A stretch of 64,000 nucleotides of DNA, from NCBI RefSeq assembly GCF_963678635.1, contig NC_087063.1, positions 61,171,850 through 61,235,849 of the forward strand, given 5' to 3'. This stretch comes from Symsagittifera roscoffensis. Its lineage: Eukaryota; Xenacoelomorpha; Acoela; Convolutidae. This document shows, piece by piece, positions 10,321-20,846 of this stretch (position 1 is its first letter; every line of letters starts with the position of its first letter). A program made the translations under genes and the position numbers. The notes beneath the pieces are model-generated. The model searched no databases and was not told the origin of the DNA. It saw nothing but the letters and a program-made list of their open reading frames with translations.

Positions 10321-11828
10321 TAACATTTTTGTTCCGACTTTCGTAACGAAAGTAACGGAATATTTATAATCCGGTGAGTTTTTTTTCTTCAGACAAAGTT
10401 CGACTTTTTAACTAGCAATTTTGATGGAATTTTTATAATATCATTTGAAAGCTATTGTTGTTCTGAGCTTAAACTTGAAAACATATTTCACCTGTGACCA
10501 TTTTTGTAAAGTTATGGAGGTTTAATGATTACCATTTTGGCCAATTTGGGACAATTAACGCGCGATATATTTTTCGCGCTACTTACGCGTAAGTGAGATT
10601 TAATCCATCTTATTATCTTTGCTCCATAGACCATAGAAGGTCTTCTCCCTGATACGACCAATCTTGTTTGTTTTTCTTGTCATTTTTAGAAAAAAAACTG
10701 CTTTCCTTTTTTCCTGTGACAATCGAATCTGCCTAAATTGAATCTGTCATTGTATTTTTTTCACGATGTTGGGTTGATGGTTCACTCGGATTATATACTG
10801 AAGAAAAAATTACTACAGTTTTAAAAAAGGTTGCAAATACAATAGATTTTAAATAGGAATAGTATCAATTTATGCACTTTTTTTGCTCATTCAATTTAAA
10901 CTATATATATTCTTCCCAAATTCTGAAAGGAACATAAAAATGTATAACTTTTACTGGTTTTAAGAAAACATTTAGTACTGTTTTGGCAATTTTTTTTGTA
11001 GATATTTTCTACGGCAACAAAAGGTCAAACAAGGTATCGCTATTATGCAAAACATGAAAAATATGATAGCTGAGGTTAATGATAGCTCAAACATTTAATA
11101 TTTAGAGAATTCGTAATTTATTTAGAGAATTCGTTTAGAGCAAAAAATTTCGAAAAGATAGCGTAATTCTGCTATATATCAGATTGAGAAGATAACAAAA
11201 AAGACGCTGCCTTCTTTGAAAACTAGCAAAAAATGACACCTCGTCGAAATTTATACGAGATGACGGAAATTTTGTGACATTTGGCAATGCCGTGATATCA
11301 AAAATAACGAGACTGCGCGTATCAAGGCGAAATCCTGCATGTTCCGACTGTCTTTTAAGGTATATGGAGCAGTAATAACAAAAATTTTTTTTAAAACAAA
11401 CCGCAAAAGAATTAAAACTTGAGCGTTTTTTTAGTGAAAATTATCCCCCCACACGCCATGTAAAGTACAAAGTGATAGATTTAGCTCCTAGTCACAAACA
11501 AGAAATTTGTCACAAAATTTGCAAATTACTAATTGGTAGCGATTCCTAAGACGGATCAAATCTCAGCTTACGCGTTGATAGCGCGGAAAATGTTGCTCGT
11601 TATTTGACCCAAATTGGCCAAACTGGCAATCATTAAACCCCCATAACTTTAAAAAGGGTCACAGGTGAAATTTTTTTCGAGTTTAAGCTCAGAAAAACAA
11701 TACCTTTGAATGATAAAAAAAAATCCGTCAAAATGGCGAATTAAAAAGTTGAAGTTTGTCTGAAGAAAAAAACCCACCCCGAGCACAAATATTCCGTTAC
11801 TTTCGTTACAAAAGTCGAAACAAAAATG
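10321..11828. mobile_element. Foldback element with ~290-base inverted arms
   Basis: The left arm (10321-10612) and right arm (about 11540-11828) are inverted copies of one another, with roughly 80 percent identity by eye. The outer ends read GTTCCGACTTTCGTAACGAA on the left and the complement of a very similar word on the right; the inner ends share TTACGCGTAAG-like words. The 0.9 kb between the arms has no convincing coding sequence. A long inverted repeat without transposase is typical of a foldback or non-autonomous DNA element. Confidence 0.75.
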
Positions 11829-11914
11829 AAACTACGACAGCTATGATTCGGTTTTTGAACTTAAACTTGTTTTTCCTCGTGATACAGATATTAAAAACAC
11901 GCGTCTATTGAGTA

Positions 11915-12215
11915 TATCGTTCGGACTTTCTTAGCAAAAGTAACGGAATATTTCTGCACGGTGTGGTTTTTCCCTTCAGACAATTTTCGGCTTCTTAACT
12001 ACCCTTATTTGGCGGAACTTTTTTATATCAATCAAGATGTTTTGTTGTTTTGAACCTAAATTTGAAAAGCAATTTCCAATATGTGATCATTTTTTGTTAA
12101 GTTATTGTGATTTAAATATTGCCATTTTCGCCAATATTGGACATTTTAAAGGTCGATATATGTCGCGCTATAAACGCGTAAGCGATTTATTCCGTCATAG
12201 AAATCATTCAAAATT
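11915..12215 (+). repeat. Third, solitary copy of the foldback arm
   Basis: This segment has the same orientation as the arm at 10321-10612: TTCGGACTTTC, AAAGTAACGGAATATTT, CTTCAGACAA, GCCAATATTGG and ACGCGTAAGCG occur in the same order as in the left arm. It begins about 90 bases past the right arm. It may be the remaining half of a second foldback element whose other arm would fall near or beyond the assembly gap. Confidence 0.7.
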
Positions 12216-12970
12216 GTTTGAAGGAAGCTTATTTGCCATAATTGATTTGTTACTATTAGCAAAATCTATCAAATTGTACTCTATATGGCGTGTGGGGGAT
12301 CATTTTTGCAAAATATTCAGTTTATATATATTTTTTTTCCATTTTTTTATTGCATTTAAAATTTTCATGTTATTACAAAAATCATAAAATGTTTCCAACC
12401 AATATCTAGTTACAGTGTTATTTACAAATTTTTACAAATACAAATTGGAATTGTTTGGGAGAACACCATTAAGCCAGCACGGCCCGTTTTCAGGTGTCTC
12501 ATTAAGCGGAAAACAAAAAAGTAACTTCTTTGATGGTATGAAATGGACCGTTCTACCGGTAAACATCTATCAAACATAAACTTTTTTATTCGCACCTTTC
12601 AATCCTTCTCTTCGAAAATATTGAAAATAATTTTCGCTTTCTCGGGTAGTCTTTTCCACATATAACCTAGAAACCAACAACAGAAACAAACTCAGCATTA
12701 ACAGTAAAATCTCAAAGGATGCCCAATAAACTTGTTTTTTTTTTTCTAGAATGTAATCATCCAAACATTTATGATTAAAACTATTCAATTAAAAACCAGA
12801 AGCCCCTTTCAAAAAACTGATGCAGGCGGGTGTAATCGAACCTTTATTGAGTGTATTTCTATGTATAGCTAAATTTTCATTTGATTTTCTCTTTGAAAGT
12901 ATCACATTCAACTCTCGTTCAGTAATGGCAAAACTCAATGGAGCAACTTGGCACTCTTTTCGAGTAATTT
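12216..12970. other. AT-rich stretch before assembly gap
   Basis: No gene is supported. A minus-strand frame at 12570-12788 contains a hydrophobic run that could be a membrane segment, but it overlaps T-rich sequence with splice-acceptor-like AG sites, so it may equally be intron sequence. Confidence 0.3.
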
Positions 12971-13170
12971 NNNNNNNNNNNNNNNNNNNNNNNNNNNNNN
13001 NNNNNNNNNNNNNNNNNNNNNNNNNNNNNNNNNNNNNNNNNNNNNNNNNNNNNNNNNNNNNNNNNNNNNNNNNNNNNNNNNNNNNNNNNNNNNNNNNNNN
13101 NNNNNNNNNNNNNNNNNNNNNNNNNNNNNNNNNNNNNNNNNNNNNNNNNNNNNNNNNNNNNNNNNNNNNN
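12971..13170. other. Assembly gap (200 N)
   Basis: There are exactly 200 undetermined bases. The gap lies just downstream of the integrase of copy B, so the 3' part of copy B may be hidden in it or lost at it. Confidence 1.
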
Positions 13171-13299
13171 CTTGTTTCCTGTTGCGTTGTAGAGTTTGAT
13201 TTTTGTAGTTTTTTTTTGGCATTTTTGGTCTCGTTTTTCTTTTTTCTATGATTGAGACTTCGTCCTCCGACCATCTTTGTAAATGATGATGGGTGTTTG

Positions 13300-14130
13300 G
13301 TTTTTACAAACACCCCTCATTTGACAGATGGGTGTTTAGTTTTCGGCCCATGTGTGCTTCGAACGGTGAAATTTTTGTGAAACCGCGTGGTGTGATTCTT
13401 AACGTTTTTTAAATTTCTGCTACGTCGGAGGCTAGCCGGTACGGTTTGTTTATTTTATCACTCCTCATCACCGCCAGCCTGCGCTATAGTGTTTGTATCA
13501 TCCTTTCAACTACCCCTATTGCCCTATGGTCATCTACCGGTGGAAAAAGTTATTTTTTTTGTCATTAGTGTTGCAAAAAAGTTGAAATTTCTTTGCTCTA
13601 AATGTTTGTGCCTGATCACATCTTAGTCTTTGCGGAACCCCATTGTTAGAAATATACCTCTGCATAAATTTAATTCGACGTCTGGCGACGTTGGCAACAA
13701 CTTTTGAGTTAGGACATTTTGACAATTTATCTATTGCAACCAAAATGTATGTATCCCTATTTTTTTCATCTGGTAGAGGTCCTGCGAAGTCTATTTGCTA
13801 ATTGGACTTCTTTGTTAGGTTCGACTACTGGTTTCATTAGGAATGAATGTTTTTGTCCCATGTTTTTTAGGAATAATGGGTTTTAATTTTTTACTTAAAA
13901 TGGGTTTTAAGCTTTTACCTAAAGGGTTTGAAAATTTTTAATAATGGGTTTTAAGTGCTTGTTCATCGGTACAGTGTTTGCTGTTTAGTGCCATGTGGGC
14001 GATGGTTCTGTGAATGTGAGGGAACCAGACGTGTTGGCACAAATCCAGCATCTCCTGCTGAACCTGGATGGGTGAGGTGGAGGCTGTCCATAATTGTTCG
14101 TCTTAATTGCGTTGGTGTTACAATTCTCTC
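13300..14130 (-). pseudogene. Integrase pseudogene (copy B)
   Basis: This has the integrase domain order zinc finger, catalytic core, C-terminal part. The core is better preserved than in copy A: VAIDKLSKCP and, about 50 residues on, RCDQAQTFRAKKF (second catalytic Asp) lie in one 69-codon frame (13534-13743); IDFAG with the first Asp lies just upstream near 13780; VVERMIQTL with the catalytic Glu is near 13480. All three DDE residues are thus present but divided between frames. A stop replaces one codon of the LKRRL helix. Between 13868 and 13955 an A/T-rich tandem expansion disrupts the zinc-finger side. Confidence 0.75.
13868..13955 (-). repeat. Tandem ~28-base repeat inside copy B integrase
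   Basis: The plus strand shows the word AATGGGTTTTAA three times in this interval, with T-rich spacers of about 28 bases. Copy A has only a single ATGGGTTTAAAG at the same place (17614-17626), so the expansion happened in copy B after the two diverged. Confidence 0.65.
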
Positions 14131-14132
14131 AT

Positions 14133-15250
14133 CTATGAGTAAGCAGTCCCCCCTGACGCACAGCCTGTTTTTAATATTATGCCAATATGGTCCATATGAC
14201 GCTTTGATTGCCTCCCAATCCCTCTTTTTGGCAAAATTATGAGCGGGCGGAGGTTTTGGTCTTTTTTCGTGGCGATGAAGCGTACTCCTAAGACTCGTTG
14301 CAGTTTTTTCCTGAACATTGGCGTGTCCTTTTCTGAATCGGTCGTGGTTGTGGTCTTTTCCAGTGTTGCGACCATTCCCGCTGTAATTAATTCGTGGCTG
14401 GCCTCTAGTAGTGTATTTGCTGTCATCGTTGGTGTTCCTCGTTGTGTCTCTCCTCCTCTTGTACTGTCTTAGTTGGGTCTACGCGGCTAACCAAGATTTC
14501 ATCGTCGCTTTTCTGTTTAATCCCAGGGGATTTTCTTTGTGTGGCTGTTGAGGTTGTTGCTCTTTCCCTCTGGGTTGATTTTGTTTCTGAATGATTGTTG
14601 TCTTTCTTCTGGTCTTTTGTGCTTGTTTGTGTTGTTTGTTTATCGCTGAAAACTATTTTGGGGAAGTTGACTTTTTCCTGGTTTCTTCCGCTTTCTTTTG
14701 TGCGATCACTTCTCTCGCGTCTTGTACCTTGGCAGTGTTTACGTTTGGCGATTTTTGTATGGCCGTGCTTGAATTCCCTTTTGTTCTTATTCGGGTAGTC
14801 TTTTGTGCCATCTTGGGTCTGAAAAAACTTCCTCCCTGTCTGATGATCCCTGCCAGTTTGTAGTTGACTCAGTAGTCCTTCCTCGCGAATCCGTGTTGTT
14901 CAGTTCCGCCGGTATGAAGCCTCCTTTAAATCCTCACGTTTTTGGTTTTCGGCTCATTGTGTGTCGTTGAATGAAATTGAAGATCATAGGGTGTGGTTGT
15001 TTTTGTGAACTTACTGGTTGTTAGAGAATTGACTGTTCGTTAAAAATTTTTGAGTGAAACTGAATTTGATTGTGAGTATGCAATTGAACCCGTGCGGAAT
15101 GTTTGGAATGTTTAGTTGTTAATTGAGTGTTCAGGTTAGCATCTAACAACCCTTTGTTTTTCGCTCGCTTTTTGATCAGCTCATACGGTTTGTCGGTGTC
15201 AGTGTGAACGTGGTTCGAATCACAACTGTTACTTAAATTTTCATTCATGT
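14133..15250 (-). pseudogene. RNase H-integrase linker (copy B)
   Basis: This linker is homologous to 17790-18908 of copy A. The 75-codon piece 15021-15248 shares ELIKKRAKNKG and LDANL-TQLTTK with copy A; the 97-codon piece 14133-14426 shares KTTTTTDSEKDTPMFRKKL-like sequence and QRVLGVRFI. In copy A most of this is one open frame of 233 codons; here it is broken by frameshifts. It is charged and rich in Thr, Ser, Lys and Glu with no known domain. Confidence 0.6.
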
Positions 15251-15865
15251 CTGATGATAAACTAAAGTAGTTTTAACTTTGCTACCAGTTCTGTTAGTGT
15301 TTTTTGACGTTGAGTCAAACTTGAGATAGGTTGAAATTGACAAACTTGACTTCGCTTTTTTACTTGTAATCTTTGTTTTTGAAAGTTACTAGCATAAACT
15401 TGCGACAGAATTTTGTTTACCACCATTCTACTCAGTAATAGTTTTATCAACAAACGTTTGAATAAAACAATTAACACTTTGAGTATCTAGAAATCAAACT
15501 GAATGACATCCATCAAACATAAATCCAAACAAACTTTTACGTTATGTTTAAATTTTTTAGAGCACATAATCTGAACCTTTTGATCCGATTTAAAAGTTAA
15601 GTCTTTCTAAAAAAAGTTCGTACATTACTTCTAAAAAGAGTACGATTATTTTTTCGGAAAACAATTTAAAACATTTTGCAATAAATGCGATGGATTTATT
15701 GGCGGTTTCATTTTTATTAAAATGTTGTCCAAACCAACTGAAATCTGTATCTACAAAACATAAAGAGATGGAAGTTGAAAACGAGCTCCAAATTTAGTGT
15801 TTATTCTGGTTAAACTCTAAATTATCCATTATAGATTTGAATCGTCAATTCATGCCGGATGATAT

Positions 15866-15872
15866 CCCCCCC
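15866..15872 (-). promoter_or_regulatory. Polypurine tract (copy A)
   Basis: The minus strand reads GTCGAGGGGGGGATATC at 15861-15877. A G-rich run at the 3' end of the coding region is the usual primer for plus-strand DNA synthesis and marks the start of the 3' LTR. Copy 1 has related but mutated sequence near 6170 without the G run. Confidence 0.55.
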
Positions 15873-16006
15873 TCGACAAAGATTTTAAAATGTTTACAAT
15901 TATAAATTGAGTTTTATGGTCCCCGTGAGACCTTTCAAGTTTTTGAGTCCCCTTGGGACTTTGAGTTTTTTTCTCCAATTTTTCCCGTCTTTTGATATTT
16001 ACTCTT

Positions 16007-16231
16007 CTAATTGGTTGTATTCTTGCATTTCTGTATCCCCCATTTTCTGTGCTTCGATGTCCTGACGAATAGAATGTCGTTCTTGTTGTCTGTTTTTTCA
16101 TCTTTAATTGGGGACATCAGGTCAACCAATTCTGCTTGTTCGGCACTGTCTTTTGGGCTGATGGCTTCAATAAACTTGACACATCCTTGATACTGTGGGG
16201 TTATCTCCGTAAAACCCATCTCATGGCACAA
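16007..16231 (-). pseudogene. 3' ORF segment (copy A)
   Basis: A 74-codon frame shares GFTEITPQYQGCVKFIEAI with the copy 1 segment at 5719-5952. It lies between the Pol tail and the polypurine tract. After it the frame changes and the sequence becomes Lys/Arg-rich to about 15850. Its function is unknown; the preserved Cys-Val-Lys-Phe core in two diverged copies argues for past selection. Confidence 0.45.
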
Positions 16232-16479
16232 TGATTAAAGACTTGGATACTCGGATTTTAGCTTAACTGGCGGCGAAATTATTTGAAAACTAGACGCTTT
16301 TTGTTCCTCTATGTTTTCATAATTCTTTTCCTTTACTGTGTTTATTGGCACGGCATGTCCGAATGCATTGGTGAGCGCCGACTGGCGGTTTCTTGTCATT
16401 TTTTTTAGTGGTGTGCGTTTCTAGTTCTGTTTTTTTTGGAGATGAGACTACATCTTCTGAGAATGTTGTTGTTTGGTTA

Positions 16480-16844
16480 TCATCTGAGTGCCTCGATGCT
16501 GTCTTCTCTAGCCCGGTGTTCGTTGTCGTTTTTTTCGGATTCTTCGTCTGTCCGTAAACCCATCCCTCTTGCTGTTTGCAGTTTCTGTGCTGGGCGTCCC
16601 CCTGTTCTTTTGCCTTTCTTTTTGTTTTTGGTTTTGCTTTTCACTTTGTTGGGCTGTTTGTCTGTGATGCCAGTTTTTGTTTCTTCGTTAGTTTCACCGG
16701 CAGTCCGGTATTCTCGTCCTCCTTGAACATTGGATGTTGTGGCGCGTTGGGATTCTCTATGTCTAAAAAACGTAGGCATCGTCCATATCTTTGTGCGGAT
16801 TTATACGCGACATAGTCACTAAATCGGGATGGTGTACATGGCAC
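16480..16844 (-). pseudogene. Pol C-terminal tail (copy A)
   Basis: The frame 16641-16844 reads FSDYVAYKSAQRYGRCLRF, then PMFKEDENTGLPVKL, matching copy 1 at 5206-5350. A frameshift moves the continuation to the 16480-16779 frame, which is Lys/Arg/Glu/Thr-rich (KKKGKRTGGRPAQK). It follows the integrase by about 150 bases. This is probably the basic tail of Pol. No catalytic motif was seen. Confidence 0.5.
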
Positions 16845-16989
16845 GTAAATTAAAGGATTATGTACAAATGCTGCTACGCTATTCCTTAATAATCTTGGTT
16901 TTTTGCCGAATGTTTGGACCCATGCGGTGTGTGGAATGTATGTTAGATTTTTTCCGTCACTCGTTTTATATTTTTGTTTTGCTTTCGTT

Positions 16990-17800
16990 GCTGTTCTAAT
17001 TGATTTTCTCGGACAAGTTCGTCTCTGTGAGGTTCTTTCTATCTAAACAAGCATGTTTTGCGTTTTCCCAGTTTAAGTTATTGGGTGATCTGCTTGTTGC
17101 TACATTTGACAGAGGGGTGTTTGGTTTTCGGCCCATGTTTGCCTCGAACGGTGAAATTTTTGTGAAACCGTGTGGTGTGATTCTTAACATTTTTTTAATT
17201 TCTGCTACGTCGGAGGCTAGCCGGTACAGTGTGTTTGTTTTATCAATCCTCATCACCGCCAGCCTGCGTTTTAGTGTTTGTATCATCCTTTCAACTACCC
17301 CTATTGCCCTATGGTCATCTATCGGTGCAAAAAGTTATTTTTTGTTATTAGTGTTGCAAAAAAGTTGAAATTTCTTTGCTCTAAATGTTTGTGCCTGATC
17401 ACATCTTAGTCTTTGCGGAACCCCATTGTTAGAAATAAACCTCTGCATAAATTTAATGCGACGTCTGGCGACGTTAGCAACAATTTTTGAGGTAGGAATT
17501 TATTTCATCTGGTAGAGGTCCTGCGAAGTCTATTTGCTAATTGGACTTCTTCACTAGGTTCGACTACTGGTTCCATTAGGAACGAATGTTTTTGTCCCGT
17601 GTTTTTTAGGAACAATGGGTTTAAAGTTTTTTCCTTCCTCGTTACATTGTTTGCTGTTTTGTGCCACTTGAGCGATGGTTCTGTGAATCTGAGTGAACCA
17701 GATGTGTTGGCAGAAATCCAGCATCCTTGCTGAACCTGGATGGGTGAGATGGAGGCTGTCCAAAATTGTTCGTCTCAAATGCGTTGGTGTTACGATCTCT
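16990..17800 (-). pseudogene. Integrase pseudogene (copy A)
   Basis: The N-terminal finger (17554-17778) shows LHLTHPG, FCQHIW and CNEEGK in the HHCC arrangement. The core end and C-terminal domain form a 96-codon frame (16996-17286), MIQTLKRRLAVMRID to LSEKIN, preceded by GVVE with the catalytic Glu. Compared with copy B, about 44 bases of the core are missing near 17495 (between the words GTAGGA and TTTCATCTGG on the plus strand). This removes the peptide around VAIDKLSKCP and shifts the frame, so this integrase cannot be functional. Confidence 0.8.
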
Positions 17801-18960
17801 CATCTATGAGTAAGCAGTCCTCCCTGACGTATAGCCTGTTTCTGATATTAAGCCAGTATGGTCCATGTGACGCTTTTATTGCCTCCCAATCACTCTTTTT
17901 GACAAAAGTTACGAACGAGCGGAGGTTTTGGTCTTTTTTGGTGGCACCGGTGATGAAGCGTACTCCCAAGACTCGTTGCCGTTTTTTCCTGAACAGTGGC
18001 GTTTCCTCTTCTGTTTTGGTCGTACTTGTGGCCTTTTCCAGTGTTCCGACCAATCCCTGTGTAATTATTTCGTGGCTGGCCTCTAGTAGTGTATTTGCTG
18101 TCATCGATGGGGGTTCCTCGTTGTGTCTCTCCGCCTCTTTTACCGTCTTAGCTGGGTTCACGCGGCTAACCAAGATTTCATCGTCTCTTTTCTGTTTAAT
18201 CCCAGGGGATTTCGTTTGTGTGGCTGTTGAGGTTGTTGCTCTTTCTCTCTGGGTTGATTTTGTTTCTGAATGGTCGTTTTCCTTCATCTGGTCTATTGTG
18301 CTTGTTTGTGTTGTTGATTTATCGCTGAAAACTATTTTTCGGAAGATTGATTTCTTACTGGTTTCTTCCGCTTTCTTTTGTTCGATCACTTTTCTCGCAT
18401 CTTGTACCTTGTCAGTGCTTACGTTTGGCGTATTTTGTATGGCCGTGCTTGAATTCCTCTTTGTTCTTATGCGGGTAGTTTTTTGTGCCATCTTGGGTCT
18501 GATAAAATTTCCTCCCTGTCTGATGATCCCTGCCAGTTTGTAGTTGACTCAGTAGTCCTTCCTCGCGAATCCGTGTAGTTCAGTTCCGCCGGTATGAAGC
18601 CTCCTTTAAGTCCTCACGTTTCTGGTTTTCGGCTCATTGTGTGTCGTTGAATGAAATTGAAGATCATAGGGTCTGGTTGTTTTTGTGAATTTACTGGTTG
18701 TTTGAGTGAAAATAAATTTGTTGTGAAATTGCAATTGAACGCATGCGGAATGTTTGGAATATTTAGTTGTTAATTGAGTGCTTAGGTTAGCATCTAACAT
18801 CCCTTTGTTTTTCGCTCGCTTTTTGATCAGCTCGTACGAAGCTTGGTTTTGATTGGCCAGATTATTTAGAATGACGTTGTTAATCAGTTCGAGGTTATTT
18901 ATGAACACATTAATTGTTGCTACAACAATTTCCTCTTCATACTCAATGGGGGGATTGCCA
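17790..18960 (-). pseudogene. RNase H-integrase linker (copy A), long charged ORF
   Basis: A 233-codon frame (17790-18491) starts with MAQKTTRIRTKR and is rich in Thr, Lys, Glu, Ser and Gln until it reaches QRVLGVRFITGATKKDQN, where it leads into the integrase N-terminus (LYVREDCLLIDER). Upstream, 18606-18908 reads INNLELINNVILNNLANQ, then LIKKRAKNKG. Together the spacer is about 370 codons, much longer than the short linker found in most Ty3/gypsy Pol proteins. It stays largely open in copy A and is recognisable in copies B and 1. Function unknown; Lys/Thr-rich, probably disordered. Confidence 0.6.
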
Positions 18961-19087
18961 ATCCAACTGGATTTTGGGTAATGTAGTCTATTAGCCCCAT
19001 TTTGTTCCCCGCGAGATGTTTGATATCAAAATGATCTGGTATTAGTCAGACAACCCAACTCGTGAGCCGACTTTAAATTGTTTTCGA

Positions 19088-19420
19088 TCATCTTTCGCTT
19101 GCGCTTAAAGCGCTGATTAAAACTTGATGGTCTGTAATGACGGTGAAATGTTTTCCATATAGATAGTGTTTGAAATGTTCGATTGCCCAAACTACCCCTA
19201 AAAGTTCGAATTCGTTTACCGAGTATTTTTCCTCGAGTTCAGGAAACGCGATGCATAAGCTACAGCTGTCCAACCGTCTGGTGAACTTTATTCTAATGCG
19301 ACCCCAAACCTGTGTTAGATGCGTCGGAAACTATGCGAGTGTCCAATTGTTAGTCAAAAATATTATTTGGTGTTATTTCAGCTACTAATTCTAATATGAT
19401 TTTGAAAGCTGTGTTATGTT
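19088..19420 (-). pseudogene. RNase H domain (copy A)
   Basis: The 61-codon frame contains YSVNEFELLGVVWAIEHF, the helix with the catalytic Glu, followed by HYLYGKHFTVITDHQVL, the strand with the third catalytic Asp. The first-Asp strand (VSDASN) is upstream near 19330 in another frame. It follows RT and precedes the KMGLIDY junction. The copy is disrupted by at least one frameshift and a stop. Confidence 0.8.
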
Positions 19421-19479
19421 CTGTTGACCAGTCAGGTGGCTTTCTTTTTACTGTCTTTTTAGTAGTGGGCGTAGGGTGG

Positions 19480-20340
19480 CAGCTGTTTGTACTAATTTTG
19501 GTTTATATCGTGTGAGGCGCTGTTTTGACCCCATAAAACTTTTTAATTGTTTAAAAGTTTTTGGTGCTGAGAGTTTTTCCACTGCCTCGGTTTTCTCTAT
19601 GAGGGGTGTTGTTCCTTCGCTAGTGATGTTAAACCCTAACCACTCAATCTGCTTACAAGCGAACTTACATTTCTCAAGAGATATTTCAAGGTATTCTGCG
19701 TCGTTTTTCCAAAACTGCTTTTAGCTTCTGTTGATGTAACTATGGGACCCTTTAGTCTCTATCAGTATGTCATCTAAGTATGCGTACGTGTTCGAGCAGT
19801 TTGTTAATGTTAAGTCAATTGCTTTTTGGAATCCAGCTGGCATATCCGTAAGACTGCAAATCCTGTCTAAAATTTGTAAGTCCCCGTGGCGTTACCGCCG
19901 ATTAGACTGAAGTTGTATTGCTCGCGGGTTGACTTATCCAACGGAATTTGAGAGTAAATGTAACAAAGATCATGTTTGGAAGACAACGTCTGTTTTCTTT
20001 TGCCTGACTTAACAATTTGTGCAATGTTATCCAGTAGTAAATCGAAGTTAGGCATTTGATGTTTGTTCTTGTGTTTAAATTTTCTTTGAATCCAACTCAA
20101 GTTTAACTGTCTGATCCTTTTTTACTGTTATGGCTATTGGAATGATAACTTGTCGGTCTGAATACTTGTCTAATTTGATGATGTGTTTTTGGTCTATTAG
20201 TTTGTCTAATTCCCCTTCCACCTGTTCTTGGAGGTGCATTGGGATGCGTCGACCTTTTTGTTGAATTGGTATGAACTCTTTATTGAACTGTGTTCTCATC
20301 GTGTGAATTTTTGAGTTTCTGATACGTACGCATAGTTGTT
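19480..20340 (-). pseudogene. Reverse transcriptase (copy A)
   Basis: RT fingers/palm: 20075-20299 (HLQEQVEGELDKLIDQKHII) and 19867-20100 (FDLLLDNIAQIVKSG, then YIYSQIPL, where the family has the first catalytic Asp). The catalytic box is intact: TAC TTA GAT GAC (Tyr-Leu-Asp-Asp) at 19769-19780 on the minus strand, followed by ILIETKGS. Downstream, LEISLEKCKFACKQIEWLGF and FKQLKSFMG mark the thumb and connection regions. Two or more frameshifts break the gene, but no large deletion was seen, making this the best-kept RT of the family in the window. Confidence 0.85.
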
Positions 20341-20559
20341 GAAAGTTGTCTTTGACCCATTGTTTGATTCCTGGATCAGAACCTTCTTGTTCGCGTTTGA
20401 CATGTACGTTTTATTTGCACTGTTTTTGGATTAACTGGGTACCTATTTGTGGTAATATGTTGTGTCCTAAAATATTTGCTTTTTTATCATCTACAACGAT
20501 GAATGGAGCTGAGTGTTTTTTCCAGCCTCCTGACTCCATAGTTATTATCGACTTTCCCT

Positions 20560-20840
20560 TCGAAATGATTGTTTCGCCATTGTAGCAAGCTAGATTTCAG
20601 GCGGTGTCTCCTGTCGGAATGGTTTTTAAAAGCGCCGTTGTGTCGTTATGTTGAATGCGTCGTGCGGTTTTCTCGTTTAGAAACGACATTGGGCTCCCCG
20701 AATCAACTATAGCGTATAATTGCTCTGTAATTGTTTTTAGTTTAACGATGTGTCCGTTTAAGTCTTTTTCAGCTAGTGTACTTGTGTTTTTAATTTCAAA
20801 CTACTCTGCTATTGCCATCACCAAAAATTTGTCTATTTGA
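20560..20840 (-). pseudogene. Aspartic protease (copy A)
   Basis: Minus-strand translation near 20693-20722 gives AIVDSGSPMSFLNEKTA: the Asp-Ser-Gly active site of retropepsins followed by the usual hydrophobic strand. It lies between the nucleocapsid zinc knuckles and RT. The rest of the domain (to about 20440) includes FIVVDDKKANILGHN, resembling the second half of retropepsins. It would cleave Gag-Pol in the particle. Confidence 0.75.
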
Positions 20841-20846
20841 TAGTGA

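Larger units (their letters stand above)
13290..15250 (-). mobile_element. Copy B: truncated Ty3/gypsy copy (linker and integrase only)
   Basis: This minus-strand copy is very close to the matching part of copy A (17.0-18.9 kb), perhaps nine bases in ten by eye. It starts inside the RNase H-integrase linker near 15250 and ends in the integrase C-terminal region near 13290, close to the assembly gap. It lies head-to-tail with copy A with about 600 bases between them. No gag, RT or LTR belongs to it, so it is a fragment. Confidence 0.8.

Noticed and set aside
12570-12788. 72-codon minus frame with a hydrophobic segment, considered as first helix of the GPCR
   Set aside because: No GN-V helix 1 motif, T-rich sequence with splice-acceptor-like AGs inside the hydrophobic run, and 3.4 kb of mobile repeats between it and the receptor exon. 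Could be intron sequence.
12789-13313. Frames of 83-174 codons reading through the N run
   Set aside because: Most of their length is undetermined sequence; not evidence of coding.
14239-14863. Plus-strand hydrophobic frames opposite the copy B linker
   Set aside because: They are antisense shadows of a Lys/Glu/Thr-rich minus-strand coding region, which automatically gives Phe/Leu/Ser-rich reverse frames. The same applies to 17740-18543 plus opposite copy A.
15480-15860. Possible 3' LTR of copy A just left of the polypurine tract
   Set aside because: Compared by eye with the right-hand LTR zone (21936-22320); apart from a short TTGACGATT word no ordered similarity was found.
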